A stretch of DNA of 64,000 bases. Origin: Echiichthys vipera. Lineage: Eukaryota > Chordata > Actinopteri > Perciformes > Trachinidae. The translations under genes and the position numbers were made by a program. The stretch is taken from positions 12,428,821 to 12,492,820 of the forward strand of contig OY829667.1 in the NCBI GenBank assembly GCA_963691815.1, in the 5' to 3' direction. Positions 1-64,000 of the stretch are shown here, piece by piece (the stretch's first letter is position 1; each line of letters starts with the position of its first letter). Below the pieces are notes generated by a model. The model was not told where the DNA came from. It saw only the letters and a program-made list of their open reading frames with translations, and did not search any database.

Positions 1-419
1 TATCATAGACCTGTCCCATAGGAATGGTGCAACGAGCGTGGGAATAGCCCCAAACACACTACACACAAAGGCAGGACAATTCAGTTTAACACAGGCAAAA
101 TCTATGATAAAGAAGTTTGTGATAATTATACAACTTAGACCTTCAACACACAGCAGTGCAGCATTTTGTTACTTTCTAACTATTTCTATAAATAATTCTA
201 TTTATTTCTATAAATAATCCTATTCATTGTTTTTTTTTGGCCCAAACTGACATTTCAGTAAAACATCTCTCTTGAACAACTTGTGTTAATGTTGATTTAT
301 GAGCCCCAGGCTGCTTGTGGTTTGTATGGGACCAAATTGGGAAAATTCTGCCATCTACTGGTTAAAACCTCTGCACATACAATATTTGCTGCTAACTCAA
401 ATGTACTTGATACTGTCAG
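1..419 (+). other. sec24d: sec24d intron, left edge
   Basis: I see no coding similarity before the acceptor at 417-419 (tactgtcag). The stretch is AT-rich and is taken as part of the intron joining the first visible exon to exons outside the window. Confidence 0.6.
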
Positions 420-3400
420 GTGGAGACTGATGGGGAGCATTTCCTGAGAGATCTGAGAAAAGACGTGCAGAAGAGCATCGGATTTGATGCCATCATGCGT
501 GTTCGTACCAGTACAGGTAAGGAATAGTCCAAGGTTCTGAATTTGGTTTGTACCGATGTATCACAGAGTTACTTCTCAGTAGTTGACACCACTGTGTATG
601 TCTGTCCTCAGGTTTCAGAGCCACCGAGTTCTTTGGTGCCATCCATATGAACAACACCACAGATGTAGAGATGGCAGCTATTGACTGTGACAAGGCTATG
701 ACAGTGGAGTTCAAGCATGATGACACGCTCAGTGAGGAGTCTGGGGCACTCATGCAGGTATGTCTTTTTAAAATGTGCCTTCATCACTGTATCATCATCA
801 AATCATTGTATGCTGTTTCATGACAAGGTTTGGTTATAACTGATGTTTGGACTCTGTTTCCCAGTGTGCCTTGCTGTACACCACCATCAATGGACAGCGA
901 CGTCTCCGCATCCACAACCTCAGTCTGAACTGCAGCTCGCAGTTGTCAGAGCTGTTCAAGAGCTGTGAGACTGACTCACTAATCAACTTCTTTGCCAAAT
1001 CAGGTGACTATCTTGTATACTTCTCTGGACCGAAATTCCTTTAGATCTCATCCACACTTACCGCTTTATTTTATATTTAAAGGGCCCATATTGTAAAAAG
1101 CGAGATTTCTATGCCAGTTTCGTGTATTTAAACGAGCCATCAGGACTTCCGTAAGGTTGTGATGTCACAACTATACTATATCCCTGCCTGCAATGACGGT
1201 GAAGAGACGCCAAGAACACAGATGCAGAACACCTGGAAAACCCTACTCCTTGACCAATCAGAGCAAACTGGGCTTATTTGGGAGGGGGTCTTAAAGAGAC
1301 AGGTGTTAAAACGTGTGTCTGACAGAGGGTGAATACATGTAAATTAAAACAGAATGTATAAGAAAAAAAATTTCTAGTCGAAAATCTAAATAAAAGTATG
1401 AACCTGAAAATTAGCTGAATATAGGACATTTAATTGAAAGTTTGCACTTAAGCAGAGATTGCTCCTCTGCAGCCAAATGCCTGAAAATATGTAAATTTCA
1501 TCTCATGATCTATGAGAAGCCCATTATTTCACAAGTCATTCCATACAGTCAGCTTTCTATATTTGGGTGTGTAGTGTAGTACAAACGTTGCCTGCTGATG
1601 AACTGTGGCATCACCCTGACTCTGTTCAATTCACCACATGCATCACTTGATAATCTACAAATACTCCCAGACGTATGAGTTAAAGAACGAGTTGTGTAAA
1701 TGTGGAACACATGTTTCACATAAAGTAAAGAAGACACTGAGCCTCGCTGTAATCTGCACATCATGAGCCTCAACTACGGCTCTATTACTGACCTTCTGTT
1801 GCCTTCTTTCATTGGTCCTGCTATTCTTCAGCTCCCTTGTGCGCTCTCTTCCCCTGCCTGAATTCCCTCATCTTTCATCCTTTGTGTTTCACTCCCCTAC
1901 TTATCCTTGGCTGCCAGTTAGGCCCGTATGTTCTTCTACTCCCCCTCTCCTGTCTTTTAACTAACCCTTTTCTCATGCCCACTCAGCTTGCCGTGCCATA
2001 TTGAACCAGCCTCTAAAGAATGTGAGGGAGATCCTGGTCAATCAGACGGCCCACATGCTGGCCTGCTACAGGAAAAACTGTGCCAGCCCCTCTGCTGCCA
2101 GCCAGGTCAGTGAGGGACAGCCCCTGGAATGAAATTGGTTGAATTTAGGCTTCAAGTTTAACTCCTTGATGTAGCATATGTGATACAGTACATAACCGAA
2201 GTTTTGATCATACATACGTCTCTCAGTAAGTAACAGGAAAGTCTTTATACCTGTATCCATATCTAGCTGATCCTGCCTGATGCCATGAAGGTGTTTCCAG
2301 TCTACATGAACAGCCTTATGAAAACTGCCCCCTTGGTCGGCAGCACAGAACTCTCAACAGATGACAGAGCCCATCTAAGGCTGTCGATCATGGGCATGGG
2401 GGTGGAGGACACACAGCTGCTGCTCTATCCACGCCTTACCCCACTGGTGCGGGACACTAGCACATACACACCAACTTTTTTCCGCTACACTTTTGATATA
2501 AATCCACTCATAAACGTTTATCTCCTTTGAGACATTTTAAAAAGTTTTATATCTTGACTAATCTTTGTACATTTTGCCTTTATGTACATGGAGGACCTGT
2601 GTGTATTTATCAAATTTTAGACAATGTCGTAATCTGATGAATGTGTTATTTTTTTCAGCACAACATGGACATCAGCAGCGAGGCTCTGCCTACTCCAGTG
2701 CGCTGCTCAGAGGAGCGTCTGACAGACTCCGGCATGTTCCTTCTTGAGAACGGCCACTCCATGTTTCTGTGGCTAGGCCAAGCGAGCCCACCGGACCTCA
2801 TCCAGAGCATCTTTAACGTGCCCTCCCTCGCTCACCTGCAAGGACACATGGTCAGAATACATTTAACAGCCATCCCATGTTAACACATCATCCAAATTAA
2901 ACAGTATGTTTTTAAAAGATATTAGATGAGACGTTTTCTTACCTCGTTGGTGCCTTGAGGCATTACAGCAGGGTCAGAGAATGTCTGGATGTTTAGTTAG
3001 GCAATAGGCCTTGAAATTCCAAGTCCACTTCTGAGACACTTTACAACGAAAGATTGAACTCATCATAATATCTTACATCTGACCAATTTGATTTGATCCA
3101 CAGTGAAACATTTGATACAAATGGCAGATAAACTCGGCAAGTTTAACCTATAAAAAGAGCTAATCTGAGTTATTAAAAACATAAATCTGTTGTTCAAAGA
3201 TGGACATCAGTGCTCAGCCATCTTTTATTTTGTGTAGTGCGCGTGCGTGCGTGCGTGCATGCATGCGTGCTTGCATGTGTGTGTTTATTTTAAAATTAAA
3301 GCACTTTGGGCTGCATTTTACACGTATGAAATGTGCAATATAAATAAAAGTTGATTTGTTTTCAAGACTTTAACAGGTGGTATTGGTACAGTGTCTCATG

Positions 3401-4135
3401 TCCCTTTCAATGTTTTTTTGGCACCTCTAAATATAATTTGTGTTGAAATAGAACCAGTAACCTATTAACCCATCTAATTGTTTTTTTCAGAGTGCACTGC
3501 CAGAACTGGACAACCCGTTGTCAAACAAGGTCCGATCCATCATCAGTGGCCTGATTGAAAAGAGGCCTAACTCTATGAAAGTAAGATACCCAGAGCAGCA
3601 ACATGCTCCCAAAACCTGTTTAAAAACAAGCATGCCTTTTATTTGAATACAGTTTTAAACAAAGATATACCTAATATTTGAGAAAACATGTTGGTCGAGG
3701 TAACAGGGTGGAACAAACTGAAGCTAACTGCCATGTACCTTTTAACCTATGTAAATATGTTCCTCCACAACTGCCTCAAAAGCCTCCTTTAATAGTTTTT
3801 TGTCATGTTGCTATATTTATATATAGAACCAGCCACCATTAATTATACATAAAATCTAAACAACCATTTGTCACATTTCAATAATGTCAATGGCAAGTTG
3901 AGTGCACTTTGGAGAATGAAGGTTATTATGCATGTTGAACGCACCTGGTAAATGTCCTAGCCACTGTGCTGACTTCTTCTCCGTACCTTTTTAGCTCCAA
4001 ATCGTGAGGCAGAAGGACAAACCCGAGATGCTGTTCCGTCAGTTCCTGGTGGAGGATAAAGGCCTTCACGGCGGAGCTTCCTACATGGACTTCCTTTGCT
4101 ACGTTCACCGAGAGATCAGGCAGCTGCTCACTTAA
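420..4135 (+). CDS. sec24d: SEC24D-type COPII cargo-adaptor, 3' part (8 exons)
   Basis: C-terminal 367 residues of a Sec24 protein, the COPII inner-coat subunit that pairs with Sec23 and selects cargo at ER exit sites. The exons are 420-516, 612-757, 865-1003, 1987-2105, 2267-2446, 2659-2850, 3491-3580 and 3995-4135. All have AG acceptors and GT donors, and the frame stays open to the TAA at 4133-4135. The first three exons give the end of the trunk and the beta-sandwich (MRVRTSTGFRATEFFGAI, VEFKHDDTLSEESGALMQ, GQRRLRIHNL). The next two give the helical domain (LACYRKNCASPSAAS, LILPDAMKVFPVYMN). The last three give the gelsolin-like domain (MFLWLGQASPPDLIQ, FRQFLVEDKG, FLCYVHREIRQLLT). The NQTAHMLACYRKNCASPSAAS block and the gelsolin region fit SEC24D better than SEC24C. 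The 2446 donor (CTG|gtgcgg) is weak but keeps the protein alignment. The 5' exons lie left of the window. Confidence 0.94.
1078..1340 (+). repeat. interspersed repeat 'GGGCCCATATTGT', copy 1
   Basis: Lies in the sec24d intron after exon 865-1003. It begins AAAGGGCCCATATTGT and contains GGTTGTGATGTC, TGCAATGACGGTG and GACCAATCAGAGC, ending near a GGGAGGGGGTC block. The same ordered blocks occur in reverse complement at about 9565-9912, so this is a dispersed repeat family and not unique intron. I remember similar sequence as common in teleost genomes but cannot assign a superfamily. Confidence 0.75.
3236..3284. repeat. GTGC/GCAT simple repeat
   Basis: Short run of GTGC tetranucleotides passing into GCATGC and GTGT, in the sec24d intron before exon 3491-3580. 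Confidence 0.8.
3295..3360 (+). repeat. possible LINE/SINE 3' tail
   Basis: AAAGCACTTTGGGCTGCATT followed by a GTGCAATATAAATAAA tail resembles the 3' ends of several fish non-LTR elements. Only the tail is visible, so the family cannot be given. Confidence 0.4.
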
Positions 4136-4645
4136 TATTCCGCTCTTCCCGACTGGCCTGGGAGAAGCACGCCATCTAATGGACCATGCACAAACCTCAC
4201 AGGGTCAGTCTCAGTTGGCTCCGTTTGAATCTTAAGGACGACCTACACAAAGAAACTTTTAAGGTGTTTTGCAAAGACAGAGGAAGAAACCAGGAACCAG
4301 GGAGAGCCTTTTGAGATTTAACCTTGAGAGTCCAAAGCTGCCTTTTCCAACACGCTTTAGTGAACACACAGTATGATCTTCAAATAACCACTTGTCACTT
4401 GAGGAACTTCCAAGTAAAACATCCAGCATTTCCCACACAGATACTTTGTGTGACGGACTGTGGAGACTGTAATGACTTGATGAGTGTTTGAGGCTCAAAT
4501 GCATTTTGGCAATACACCAGTCCAGTCAATTGAGTTTTACATTTCCGTTTGTAATCTAGCATGAATTAAGACAAGGAGTTATTTGTGGGCAATACTGGAG
4601 ATGTTCACTTTGAAACTCAATAAAGCTCGCCGGTCTTTTTTTACA
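4136..4645 (+). other. sec24d: sec24d 3' UTR with poly(A) signal
   Basis: Sequence after the TAA. The first good AATAAA is at 4619-4624, about 485 bases past the stop, followed by a T-rich stretch (GGTCTTTTTTTAC) that could be the downstream element. Further AATAAA-like sites lie near 4715 and 4810, so longer transcripts are possible. Confidence 0.6.
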
Positions 4646-7600
4646 CAACTTTCTCCCATAAAGACTGAATATGTAAAGAGTCTCAGTAACTCATTTTAAC
4701 ATGTCTTTTTAAACAATAAATGCTCAAATACATTTCACAATATTTAAACGACTTATTAAGGCTTCTACATTTGATCGCACCTTAGCTGTCCTCGTGGAAA
4801 ATGTATAAAATAAACATAGACACGAGTAGTGTATCTCACAGTACTGGGTTATTCATAATTTAGCAGGAACTGCTGCTACTGCTGCTGCCAGGACTGTATA
4901 TCATTCCTGTCATTACACCATGAGTGATTCAAAGCATTCGATTCACACATGCCCCCACTAAAAAACTCCAGATTCTTTGACCATGTATAGCAGAGACTCG
5001 ATCTTCAGTGAGCAGTGACGCAGAAAATCTTTTGTTTTGGTATTGGGAGATTACAATGAAGCGAACACAGCTGTTGCTCGACATTAAGAAGGACAAACTC
5101 ACGCGTCCTGATGAAATATAACACTTTTTTTCTACACTGCACGAGTCAGAATTTGAACTAAAAAAGGGATGCTTGCTAATGGTGTTGAGAGGCATGAGGA
5201 AGGAAGAAGCTTAGGGATCAAATATAAAGCTTTTCCCTAAAGAATTATAATATTTGTTCTTGTTGGGAGTGATTCATTTTTAGAAATGCTGTCCAGCAAC
5301 CCCCAACAATGCCATATTATTATGAAATAAGGTGCCAGCTGACAAATCTGAATTGTGCCAGGAGAATAAACGATATTGGTATGAAAATATGATTTTTTCC
5401 CAGCAGGCTTTTAGTGTAAAGTAAGCTCACTCTTCAGTCAAATTCACTCAAATCTTGTTACTACTACAATCTGCAAAATTGTCTGTAATGATGACGTATA
5501 ACATTTCAGTCAGCAACAGCTGTAGCATCATACTGTTTTGCATTGCTTGTTCCTAGAGATAATTGCCTCCGTGTAATTCATTTATGCATTTGATAAATAT
5601 TGTTCGGTTTTGTGTTTGTGTGGCCTACAAAGTGTTTTTGTACATGAAATACACAACGTCTTTTCAAAACATGTCCTGACATGACATCTGCCTTAAGTTG
5701 ATATGATAGCTGTTAAAACATATGTTATAGTATATAAATATATATATGTCCTAGAGGTCTATGGATTTCAATCTTTTTGGTTTGTATGCAAACTTATCTC
5801 AGGTAATTTGAGTACCTTACTATTTCAAGTCGAAAGAAGTGATTTCAATTTAACTGGAAAGATAGAAGGCGTTTTTTTTTAGTTGACTTATGGACATTCA
5901 TGGGCTTGGTGTGCCATGTATATTTTATTCCAAACCCTCTGCAAATTCTGTCTCAATTAAATTCTTGATAACTATTGTTGCTTGAATTTTTTCAGTCTCG
6001 TATAATACAGAAAATGCATCAGACAAAGAAGTTATGTGTGAATGTCTGTCTAAATATTCAACACAGAGAGCCCTCTGACCTGTATGTTGTCTTGGAAGAA
6101 AATACATTTAATGCAGAATTGAACTGACATTATTCATGGCAAGCCACAACTACAGTATTGTATTTAAGTCAACACTAATCACAATGTACACATTCAGTCA
6201 CCAGATTGGTGGTCAACTCCTTATTAGTGAGAAATATACTGTACAGTATCCAAGAGTCAGCTTTCACATAATTCATAATAACACAAAGGTAGTTGATATT
6301 CAAGTAAAAGTTTACTATACACATTACAAACAATCTTATTTTGTTTGTTATTTCATGAGCTTTAATCCAGTCGGAGTTGCACTAAGTGTTTTTGTCCTAG
6401 TGCGTGTTATCCTCTTAGCATGTTATCTCCATGTTAACCATGAGGGGGCGTCACACTACTGTTCAGTCAGAGACAATACAGAATAGTTTGCTTTTTGGTC
6501 TGTAATATGATCCTCTTATGTTGGACAATAAACAACTTCTGACCATAATAACGAAGAGAATCTGGTTAATAAAACATGTACCGTGAGATATTACAATTTA
6601 TCTCATTAAACACTTCAATTGTTCAGTGTAAGTGTCTGTCCTGTTTTGTGTTCAAATCTCTAATTTGTACATGTTATGCATCACAGCGTAAGTGACAGAG
6701 GCCATCTGGCCTAAAAGTATTATATACTTTAATACATTTCTGTTTACAAAGGTGATCACATAATGTACATTTGATAATTTAATATTAATGTGTACAGAGC
6801 AGACGGGCAGACGTTCCACAAACATGAATTCTGAAGATTCTTCCCTAAATGGCACCATCGTAGCACACTTAAGTGTTTATGATAACCAAAGACAAACATA
6901 TCATATTCTCCAGACTTTAATGTGCATTCACTTATTTAAACACAAATCTGAAAGTTTGAGGTGCACAGTTTATTTTTTTCCCACTTTTGTCAGAAACAGC
7001 TGACTTTGGATTATTATTTACAGGAGAAATGTAGAAATGCTTTATTGTTTTCAGATGTCTACATCCACTGGGCTCTACGGTAGATATGTTTAGAAAGGGG
7101 TTATGTCTCCTCACCATTTTATCAGTTACTTTTTATCGTCATACGTCTGAAAATAAATACATAGTTGTCAGAACACGGCATTTTACAGTAACAGCAAGGC
7201 ACACACAAACATTTGGCAATTTCGTGATGGAAACATACACATTATCTACAATAACAAGAGTAAAAAGAAAACGAGTAGGTAAACTAAGTAATGACCAACA
7301 TGCCTCACTGAGGAGATTTTAATGTTTGTGACTGTACAGAGTAGTGACATACTGTATGAACAAAAACAACACCATAAACTGTCAATTGTTATGTAAAGTG
7401 TTCACCAAAAATTTTCAAGTGTCAGATGTCCGGCTGGTTTGATGGATACTTCCTGTATCCAATATCCAAGTCAGTGTGAACAGCAGAAGAGAAAAAGTCT
7501 GATTGAAACACTCTAACTTACTTACATAATGTCCAGACACTTCTCTCCTTGATCCAGTAGTTTCCAACGTGCAACAGGAAGTCAGTAAGTGAGACTTCTA

Positions 7601-8590
7601 CCCAGCATGCCTTGTGTTTGCTCACATTTGGGGCCAATCAATGCTTTAATCACAGATAGCAGGAACCAATCAGGTTGAATAGGTGTGGGCCGCTGCACTT
7701 CAGCCCACAGGATGAGGAGGAGGAAACAGAAGAGAGCCTGATGAGTATAATACAAAGTTACAGTGTTTGTATCAACAACATTTGCACTTCCTGATTAAAA
7801 CAGTGAATTGAATGACTAAATCTAAATTCACCCCGAGAGCAAACTTTCATTTAATACTGTACAACTGATCATTTTTGTACAATGACCATAATACAATTTA
7901 AATAACGTCAGTGCTTCAAAAACAAAAACATACTGATAGATGGTTTACTTTACAGAGAATATACAATCACAGGGTTAAATGAAATACACTGAAAGCAGCA
8001 TTTCTCTTATGACAAATCGTCTAATGTTATACTCGTGGTAAATATAGCTACCTGTGTGCTTCTGTAGACAAACCATTGATAGTATGGTCCGACTTTGACA
8101 TCAATACAATCCTTGTGTTGTCTCATTCTAGTTGGCAAGTAAACATGAACAAAAAGTTTCTCAGAGAGTTCTTATCTAATGCTTCATCTATAGTATATAC
8201 AATTTAAAAATGGTACAATGCAGTTTTTTGTTTTCTTTTCTAAATGCTTCTTGGAAAGAGCAAAAAGACAGACCACAGCGGTTAACTACGTCGGGGTAAG
8301 AACACTCTGGAATTGAGAGCCTGTCTGGAATGTAAAAACAGAGAAGGGTGTGACGTTACCTCGGCTATTTTGTTCAGGTTTTTTTTCATGCTGTAAAAAG
8401 TCACAGTGATTTCACTCGGCAGTAAATTAAACAAGTCCAAGGCTATAACAGTGATATATGCACCCTGTCCAAACCCCTTTCATAACAAATCTCTTTTTAA
8501 CCTTGTGTTTAGAATGTCGGAGGATGCAGTTTGCTTGGTGTTCGGCAATTAGAAAAAAACACTCCAGAAACAAATAGTGGAACCTTGAAG
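4646..8590. other. intergenic gap between convergent genes
   Basis: AT-rich sequence between the sec24d poly(A) site and the likely 3' UTR of the minus-strand KChIP gene. The open frames here (for example 6136-6486) show no recognisable motif and have no splice-linked partners. A long 3' UTR from either gene could extend into this gap; no other gene can be supported. Confidence 0.55.
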
Positions 8591-8872
8591 TTAAGATGCT
8601 TTCATTTTCAAACACAAACACTCTTTTCTTCTCCTTTTTATTCAGGTTTTTGTAATAAAGTTCAATTTATTCAATAAAATGTTCAAAAGGCAACTCATTC
8701 CAGAGTGTTCGCACCGTACTGCCTACTCCTACTTGTGGCCCACAGTAATGAACAATATTATATCTATGATCAAAAGTCTGCATAGCACACTGTACACAGT
8801 ATGAGTCCAAGTCAGTCATCGGGCCGAGCTAAAGATGAAGTTCTCTTCCAAAATCCCATTGTCAGCCAAAAG
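8591..8872 (-). other. kcnip4: kcnip4 3' UTR with candidate poly(A) signals
   Basis: Downstream of the KChIP stop codon on the minus strand. AATAAA occurs on the minus strand at 8666-8671 and 8637-8642, about 200-240 bases past the stop. More distal signals exist (for example near 7040), so the 3' UTR may be longer. Confidence 0.45.
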
Positions 8873-61741
<52,869 letters not shown>

Positions 61742-61869
61742 GATGCCCTCCAGACTTTCTCGCTTAGTGATCTGGAAGTCCTGCTAGATTTCACACAGTT
61801 TCACTCCCACTCTCGGCTTGAGATTGAAATTGGAGAAAAACAAAACAAAGAGATGCTGAGAAGCCTTAC

Positions 61870-61910
61870 AAGAAAAGTGACATCTCCGGTCCAGACTTCC
61901 CTTTATATTC
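61870..61910 (-). promoter_or_regulatory. kcnip4: candidate TATA promoter for the distal first exon
   Basis: The minus strand reads GTGAATATAAAGGGAAG, with TATAAA at plus 61902-61907. Initiation about 30 bases on, near 61875, would leave a 5' UTR of about 130 bases before the ATG at 61741. A GC-rich stretch with CGCGC and CCCCTCCC (61984-62020) lies just upstream and could bind Sp1-type factors. This is inferred from motif and spacing. Confidence 0.45.
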
Positions 61911-63525
61911 ACCCCTGCTAGGTGGGCAGCACAAAAAGCAATAGGAGTGGGAGTAAATCATGCGCGCCTCCGTTGAGTTTTGAATTTTGACGCGCACGCT
62001 CCGCAGCCCCCCTCCCTTCCCCTGTGTTGCCACTCTGAAGTGAGAGCTTGCATAAGCTACTTTGTACCAGTTGAACACCTATATTAATTGAGCACTTGAA
62101 AACTGAGCCAGTAACAAGCTGGGGAGAGTGGTACTGATGCCTTTTTCAGCGGATCTCTCCTCACAAGGGGAGGGAGAGATTTGAGGAAGGCGAGAGAGCT
62201 CATGCTGGAGAGATAACAATGATTCCTTACTAGCTGCCTTTTAACTACATCTCCTGCTGAGTACAGGAGGAGAAAACCATGCTGGGTCCACGATACTGAC
62301 TAAGAGCTGAGAGCTGTACATATCTAAATTTTATACAGCAAACATTGGTGAGCATTATCAATGAGCGTCTCTTGTATTTACGAATGCGGATGAGCCACTT
62401 GACAAACAGATTCATTAAAGAGGGACATTCCTGTGGTGATAAACATTCTGCTTTAGTGGAAGCATGTCCTCAAATCACCTGATAATTACTGAAATTATTT
62501 CACAGCAGGCTTTCTTTGAAGTCCCAAAAGACATTTATGTTTAAGTCAATAATAATTGTAACCCTCTTATTTTTTATTTAAATACTGGCTGTCAAATACA
62601 TGTAGCAAAGAGAACATAAACACTATATAGAAAGAGGAATGACAGTTTGAACCTTAAACCCTCTGGGAAAAATATCTCACTGGGTTTTTTGGAAATGTAC
62701 TTGCAATACTGATTCAGTCTTCATAACTGCAGGAAAAGGAAATCTCCAGCTTCCATCTTACCATTTTTCCCAATCCCATCATACAACCTATGACAAAAAA
62801 GTGATTGCCTCTTCAGAGTTGATCCTGCGGCTGCTTATTTGGCAGACTCTGACGGACTCTCAGGAAGATCCTCCGGATTACAGTGAGGGTATCAAGGTCA
62901 GAATCATGTTAAGGCTCACATCCTTTACATTCTTTACTCAGGGTGGGTGAAAAATAGCACAGAGATGCTTGGCAGATGTAGCGTATAAAAAAAGAAAAAT
63001 ATAATGAAAAATACTTGCACTAACTGTGCCACCCACGTGCAAATCATTTCATGAACGGTGTGACGGCAGTACAGTAGAAACGGAACAGCCAACCACTGCA
63101 ATCAAATATCAATTTGCACCCACTCCATTAGCTTGCTTCCTGTCAGCCATGTGTACAGTACTTGGTTGCTCTGAGGCCTCCTACGTATGTCAGATGAAGG
63201 TTAGGTACATACTGGAGCAGACTCTGTAAACTACACACATACACTCACTTTGTACTCAATGACCATTTGCGGCCATTGCGAAGGTCAAGGATCTTTGGAT
63301 CGGCAATGTGCTGTCTATATCTTTTATAATTGGGTTCCCCTAAAGGAGCATGACCAGCAACAGCTACAATTACTTCAGCATGATGCCAACATTATAACAA
63401 CAACCGCCTTTTAAAAAAGTCCATCATTGCCTGCACACTGCTGCTTTCTCACTGTAACAGTTGCCTGGGTTTTGATTCAAACTCAAGCCCCCACCACAGC
63501 GACTTTCTGGTTGATCTAATGCGGA
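61911..63525. other. sequence upstream of the distal first exon
   Basis: Contains a GC-rich block (61984-62020) and a GA-rich block (62165-62200), then AT-rich sequence. No further KChIP exon, other gene or clear repeat was recognised. Confidence 0.45.
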
Positions 63526-63930
63526 AGTAACCTGACTATCGCCAGATGACTTTCGTTCTGCTTTGCTTCGGTCTTGACTCCGCCTAGCTCCACTCAACAA
63601 TCTGGGATCGCTCCATAGCCGAGTGATTTCAGGGTCCGAAAAAATGGTCAGGCCAATCAGGACCGCCAAGATGTGTTTTATAGCTGTGACGTAGCAGAGA
63701 AACAACTGTTGTGATTCAGACAACAGTGGCAGCTCGCATTGACGAAGCAGACATCAACATCAATGACATTTCATCCGTGTCGTCCAATCTAGTGAACATT
63801 CTTCTTTAAAAGAACACCAGATAACAGCTCTGAGGGCTTTTGTTGGTGGAAACGATGTTGGCTGTTCTGTTTGGCTTTTCCTTGCGAGCTCTCATCAGCG
63901 TCACGCGTTGGTTTCGATGTGAGTGGTTGA
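63526..63930 (+). repeat. unclassified repeat 'CGCCAGATGA', copy 2
   Basis: CCTGACTATCGCCAGATGAC, CTAGCTCCACTCAACAATCT, GGCCAATCAGGACCGCCAAG, GTAGCAGAGAAACAACTGTT and GTTGGCTGTTCTGTTTGGC run in the same order as the copy at 55790-56260. The elements have diverged and no clean ends were found. Confidence 0.7.
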
Positions 63931-64000
63931 AGTAGCACGTCAATAAGATGACGGACAAGTGGTTTATCCAATCATATGGAAGGATTTTTGAAAAAGGCCC

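Noticed and set aside
6136..6486. 116-codon plus-strand frame in the gene gap
   Set aside because: AT-rich, no motif, no family resemblance, and no splice partner; likely chance.

Overview
This is vertebrate nuclear DNA, almost certainly from a ray-finned fish and probably a percomorph. The genes are split into short exons with GT-AG (and some GC-AG) introns. The proteins are animal COPII and neuronal calcium-sensor proteins. The introns carry teleost-type repeats: Tc1-like, hAT-type, Penelope-like, a tRNA-like SINE and long CA/GT microsatellites. There are no bacterial features.

Layout. (1) 420-4135, plus strand: the last eight coding exons of a SEC24D-type COPII coat gene (sec24d), entering from the left edge and ending at a TAA, with a 3' UTR and an AATAAA at 4619. 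(2) About 4.65-8.6 kb: the gap between two convergent genes. (3) 8873 to at least 61741, minus strand: one large gene for a Kv4 channel-interacting protein, closest to KCNIP4. Seven shared exons (8873-19180) encode a 196-residue four-EF-hand core. Upstream lie four mutually compatible 5' coding exons at 20683, 37212, 51831 and 61681. Each ends with one nucleotide that completes the first codon of the shared core.

The four 5' exons give very different N termini. One resembles the LLPC-type N terminus of long KChIP4/2 forms. One is the KIS domain of KChIP4a, which suppresses Kv4 inactivation. One is the hydrophobic MNLEGLEM form. One is a KChIP1-like MGA...KQRR form. The 37-residue KIS start gives 233 residues and the MNLEGL start gives 229. 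Two introns of the gene use GC donors.

(4) The introns (11.5-61.7 kb) hold most of the window and are rich in repeats: a 212-bp hAT-type MITE with a perfect 8-bp target duplication, a fold-back Penelope tail, a 1.2-kb Tc1-like element with TA target sites and a DD34E-spaced but broken transposase, three copies of a 'GGTGGCGCTAG' repeat, a Penelope-like GIY-YIG endonuclease fragment, a degenerate retroelement ORF, a 184-bp tandem duplication and several microsatellites. The right end (61.74-64 kb) holds a likely TATA promoter for the distal exon and more repeat.

Functionally the two genes are unrelated: SEC24D selects ER cargo, and KChIP controls surface expression and gating of A-type potassium channels. 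No novel multi-gene system was found. The most interesting content is the alternative-promoter architecture of the KChIP gene and its non-canonical splice sites. All paralogue calls rest on remembered family sequences, not on a search.
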